Below, one piece after another: positions 62,117-64,000 of a stretch of 64,000 nt of DNA (position 1 is the stretch's first letter; each line of letters starts with the position of its first letter). Under the pieces are notes generated by a model that had not been told where the DNA came from, ran no database searches, and was given only the letters and a program-made list of their open reading frames with translations. Source of the stretch: Nocardia sp. XZ_19_385 (lineage in GTDB: Bacteria; Actinomycetota; Actinomycetes; Mycobacteriales; Mycobacteriaceae); the NCBI RefSeq assembly GCF_015355755.1, contig NZ_JACVEE010000003.1:806001-870000 (forward strand). The letters run 5' to 3'. Both the position numbers and the translations under genes were made by a program.

Positions 62117-62160
62117 GGGAAATCCTCCCGATAAGACTGCCCGAAACGACAGATGGACAC
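62113..62160 (-). CDS. Putative leaderless leader peptide (15 aa) before cyp51
   Basis: GTG 62160 opens a 15-codon frame (MSICRFGQSYREDFP) whose TGA overlaps the cyp51 ATG. The start lies inside the operator at the predicted transcription start, exactly as for the frame before cyp123. Confidence 0.4.
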   Translation of the reverse strand: MSICRFGQSYREDFP

Positions 62161-62197
62161 CTGTCTGGACAGTACTATGGGTCCGATTGGCGGGCAA
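62154..62197 (-). promoter_or_regulatory. cyp51 promoter with operator (site 4)
   Basis: Minus-strand reading: -35 TTGCCC (62192-62197), 17-bp spacer, -10 TACTGT (62169-62174), then CCAGACAG GTGTCCA. Same spacing and operator core as sites 1-3. Confidence 0.7.
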
Positions 62198-62226
62198 GGT
62201 GATTCACCAAGGTCTTCCAGCTCGCG

Positions 62227-63663
62227 TCAGCGTGCGGCGCGAGCTCCCAAGGCTGCCGCGATCAGCACCGTGATCCCCTCGGCGATCGCCGTCCCGCCGA
62301 GCGCGTGCGCCGCCGACAACGTGGTGGTTCCGGCCAAGCCCAGGAACACCGTCCCGAACACCGCGATCCCGACCACGACCCCGAGCTGCACATTGGTCAC
62401 CAGAATCCCGCTGGCATCGGCGGCCAACTCCATCGGCACCTTGGCCAGCGTCCGCGTCATCAGCGGACTGAACGCCAGCCCGTTACCGACACCCATGAGC
62501 CCGAACAGCATCCAGCCCACCGGACCGAAATCCGACCCGTCCCGCAGCAGCATCCCCAACGTCACCATCGACGCCGCGGCCAGCACCAGTCCGCCGGGAA
62601 TCATCGACGCGTGGAACCGCGCCGGGATCCGGTCCCACCGCAGACTCGCCACCGCGAAGGTCAACCCCATCGGAATGAACAACAGCCCCGCGTGCAGCGC
62701 GCTGTATCCGAGCGTGCTCTGCAGGTGGATCGCCATCACGAACATCCAGCCACCGAACGTCGCCATGATCACGAACAACGTTGCGGCCGTGAGCAACAGC
62801 CCCGGCGCCCGCAACGCCCGCTGCGCGAACAGCGGAGCCCCGCCGCGCGCCGCGACCCATCGCTCGATCAGCACGAATCCGGCGAACCCGAACACGCTGG
62901 CGCCCAGCAGAATCCACGACCACAGCGGCCAATCCTGTTCGTGACCCAGCACCAGCGGCAGCACCAGCAGCAGCACCGACGCCGTCAGCGTCACCAGGCC
63001 GGGCACGTCGACCTTGCGCTGGAAACGCGGCCCACCGGCGGGCAGGACGCGCGGCGCGAGCACCAGCAGGGCCACACCGATCGGGACGTTCACCAGAAAC
63101 ACTCCGCGCCAGCTGGTTTCGAACAGGTCCAGGTTCACGATCAGCCCGCCGAGCACCTGCCCGGCCACCACACCGCCGGAGATGATCGCCGAGTACATGC
63201 TCAGTGCCTTGGTCCGGGCGTTGCCGGTGAATTCGCGCTGAATCAACGTCATCACCTGCGGCACCATGGCCGCCGCACCCACGCCCTGTACGAACCGAAA
63301 CACGATGAGCGAGGTCTCGTTCCAGGCCAGACCGCAGGCCAGCGAGGCAATCGTGAACAGGATGAGCCCGGCGATGAACGCCCGGCGTTGCGAGAACCGG
63401 TCACCGAGGCGCGCGCCGGTCACCAGCAGCACGGCATAGGCGATGACATACCCGGCCACGATCAACTGCAACGCGGAACCGCTGGTGTTCAGATCGCTGC
63501 GAATGGAAGGAATCGCGACATTGACGATGGACGAGTCGAGCACCGCCATGAACTGACCGGTGAGGATGACGGCGAGAATGGCGAAGGTGCGCCGGGGATC
63601 CAGCGCGGGCGCTGCCGCCGGGGCTGGCAGCGGCGGGGTCTGCGCCGGCAAAGTCTGTGTCAT
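62227..63663 (-). CDS. MFS transporter, DHA2-type (EmrB/QacA-like)
   Basis: 478 aa from ATG 63663, without a clear ribosome site. About 13-14 membrane segments. QFMAVLDSSIVNVAIPSI and ARLGDRFSQRRAFI (motif A) with RFVQGVGAAAMVPQVMTLI and GGLIVNLDLFETSWRGVFLVNVPIG. It is typical of proton-driven multidrug or metabolite exporters. It is upstream of cyp51 on the same strand but separated by the site-4 promoter, so it is not clearly in the sterol regulon. Confidence 0.93.
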   Translation of the reverse strand: MTQTLPAQTPPLPAPAAAPALDPRRTFAILAVILTGQFMAVLDSSIVNVAIPSIRSDLNTSGSALQLIVAGYVIAYAVLLVTGARLGDRFSQRRAFIAGLILFTIASLACGLAWNETSLIVFRFVQGVGAAAMVPQVMTLIQREFTGNARTKALSMYSAIISGGVVAGQVLGGLIVNLDLFETSWRGVFLVNVPIGVALLVLAPRVLPAGGPRFQRKVDVPGLVTLTASVLLLVLPLVLGHEQDWPLWSWILLGASVFGFAGFVLIERWVAARGGAPLFAQRALRAPGLLLTAATLFVIMATFGGWMFVMAIHLQSTLGYSALHAGLLFIPMGLTFAVASLRWDRIPARFHASMIPGGLVLAAASMVTLGMLLRDGSDFGPVGWMLFGLMGVGNGLAFSPLMTRTLAKVPMELAADASGILVTNVQLGVVVGIAVFGTVFLGLAGTTTLSAAHALGGTAIAEGITVLIAAALGARAAR

Positions 63664-63778
63664 GTATTGAATGGTGCGCCGGTCTCGACACCAGTAACAG
63701 GAGCCCAGTAAAACTAGTACTGGCAGCACCTGGATAACGCCCCGGGTTCGGGCGAGTGTTCCGGCGGCGCGGGCACTC

Positions 63779-64000
63779 TCAGGACTCGCGGGCTGCGATC
63801 GCAGCCTGAATTCGTCGTAGCGTGCGCAGGCCCTTCTTCGCGGCGACGTTGACCATGCCGTCGAAAACCGTTGAACCCCGGTCGTGGGCCATCAGCCGTT
63901 CCAGGGTCGGTACGGCACGATCGTCGCCGGTCGAACCGAGCGCGACAGCCGCCCAGTAGCGCTGGTCGGCGTCGGCGCTGTCGGCGGCCTCGCACAGCCG
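63779..64000 (-). CDS. HEAT-repeat-like protein, C-terminal part (runs off window)
   Basis: 73 residues are visible, ending at TGA 63779-63781. DQRYWAAVALGSTGDDRAVPTLERLMAHD is a HEAT/PBS-lyase-like helical repeat (AAxALGxxGDxxAxPxL), followed by a basic C-terminus (KKGLRTLRRIQAAIAA). Start and length lie outside the window. Likely a protein-interaction scaffold. No catalytic clue. Confidence 0.75.
   Translation of the reverse strand, partial: RLCEAADSADADQRYWAAVALGSTGDDRAVPTLERLMAHDRGSTVFDGMVNVAAKKGLRTLRRIQAAIAARES

Noticed and set aside
63664..63778. Possible small gene between the MFS and HEAT-like genes
   Set aside because: No frame of normal composition or ribosome site is seen in the 115 bp.

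Overview
The window is high-GC actinobacterial DNA and most likely comes from Nocardia or a close mycolic-acid relative. The evidence is three antigen-85-type esterases, an MmpL transporter, a Mas/Pks2-type polyketide synthase, an AccD4-like carboxylase subunit, a fused HadA/HadB protein, a DUF397 / XRE-DUF5753 pair, and a CYP51-CYP123-ferredoxin locus laid out much as in Mycobacterium tuberculosis. I saw no rRNA, tRNA, IS element or CRISPR array. The genus is an inference, because no marker gene is present.

Layout. 0-3.0 kb: a tightly overlapping minus-strand trio (class V aminotransferase, HMA-domain protein, Y4yA-type PLP decarboxylase cut by the window edge). 3.1-5.4 kb: a PNPOx-like protein, a CBS protein and a PucR-type regulator. 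5.5-9.2 kb: a regulatory/accessory patch with two small minus-strand genes under near-identical promoters, a DUF574 methyltransferase, DUF397 and an XRE-DUF5753 regulator. 9.4-22.9 kb: envelope and secreted-lipid genes, comprising a lipoprotein, three tandem secretory lipases, AccD, an acyl-ACP desaturase, a fused HadAB, a YdcF protein, a class-2 lipase and two antigen-85-like proteins. 22.9-37.3 kb: a polyketide-lipid island. A minus-strand operon pks-MFS-GT39-papA lies back to back with a plus-strand mmpL plus antigen-85-like pair. 37.3-46.1 kb: a second PucR regulator, a degenerate FkbH-like protein, an ECF sigma factor flanked by two DoxX genes, a GMC oxidoreductase, a DUF559 protein and an SDR. 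At least eight copies of a roughly 70-bp palindromic repeat lie between these genes.

46.2-62.2 kb is a sterol-oxidation region. Leftward: ALDH, SDR, hydroxyisobutyrate-dehydrogenase-like protein, CMD protein, FAD oxidoreductase, TetR. Rightward: cyp123, SDR, a CxxHxxC ferredoxin, a SnoaL-like protein, an unknown 410-aa protein, an acyl-CoA synthetase, ALDH and a CYP125-like P450. cyp51 follows on the minus strand. Four promoters in this block share an operator, TAnnnTCCrkACAsrTGTCC, placed over the likely transcription start. At two of them a very short reading frame begins inside the operator and ends with an ATGA overlap on the P450 start codon. This looks like one TetR regulon and is the most interesting regulatory signal in the window. 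62.2-64 kb: a DHA2 MFS exporter and the end of a HEAT-like gene.

How the genes work together (inference): the 14-37 kb block supplies extender units (AccD), unsaturated acyl chains (desaturase), a Mas-like reducing polyketide chain, glycosylation (GT39), esterification (PapA), export (MmpL, MFS) and extracellular acyl transfer (antigen-85-like). Together they would assemble a cell-envelope glycolipid. The 46-62 kb block oxidises sterol-like substrates.
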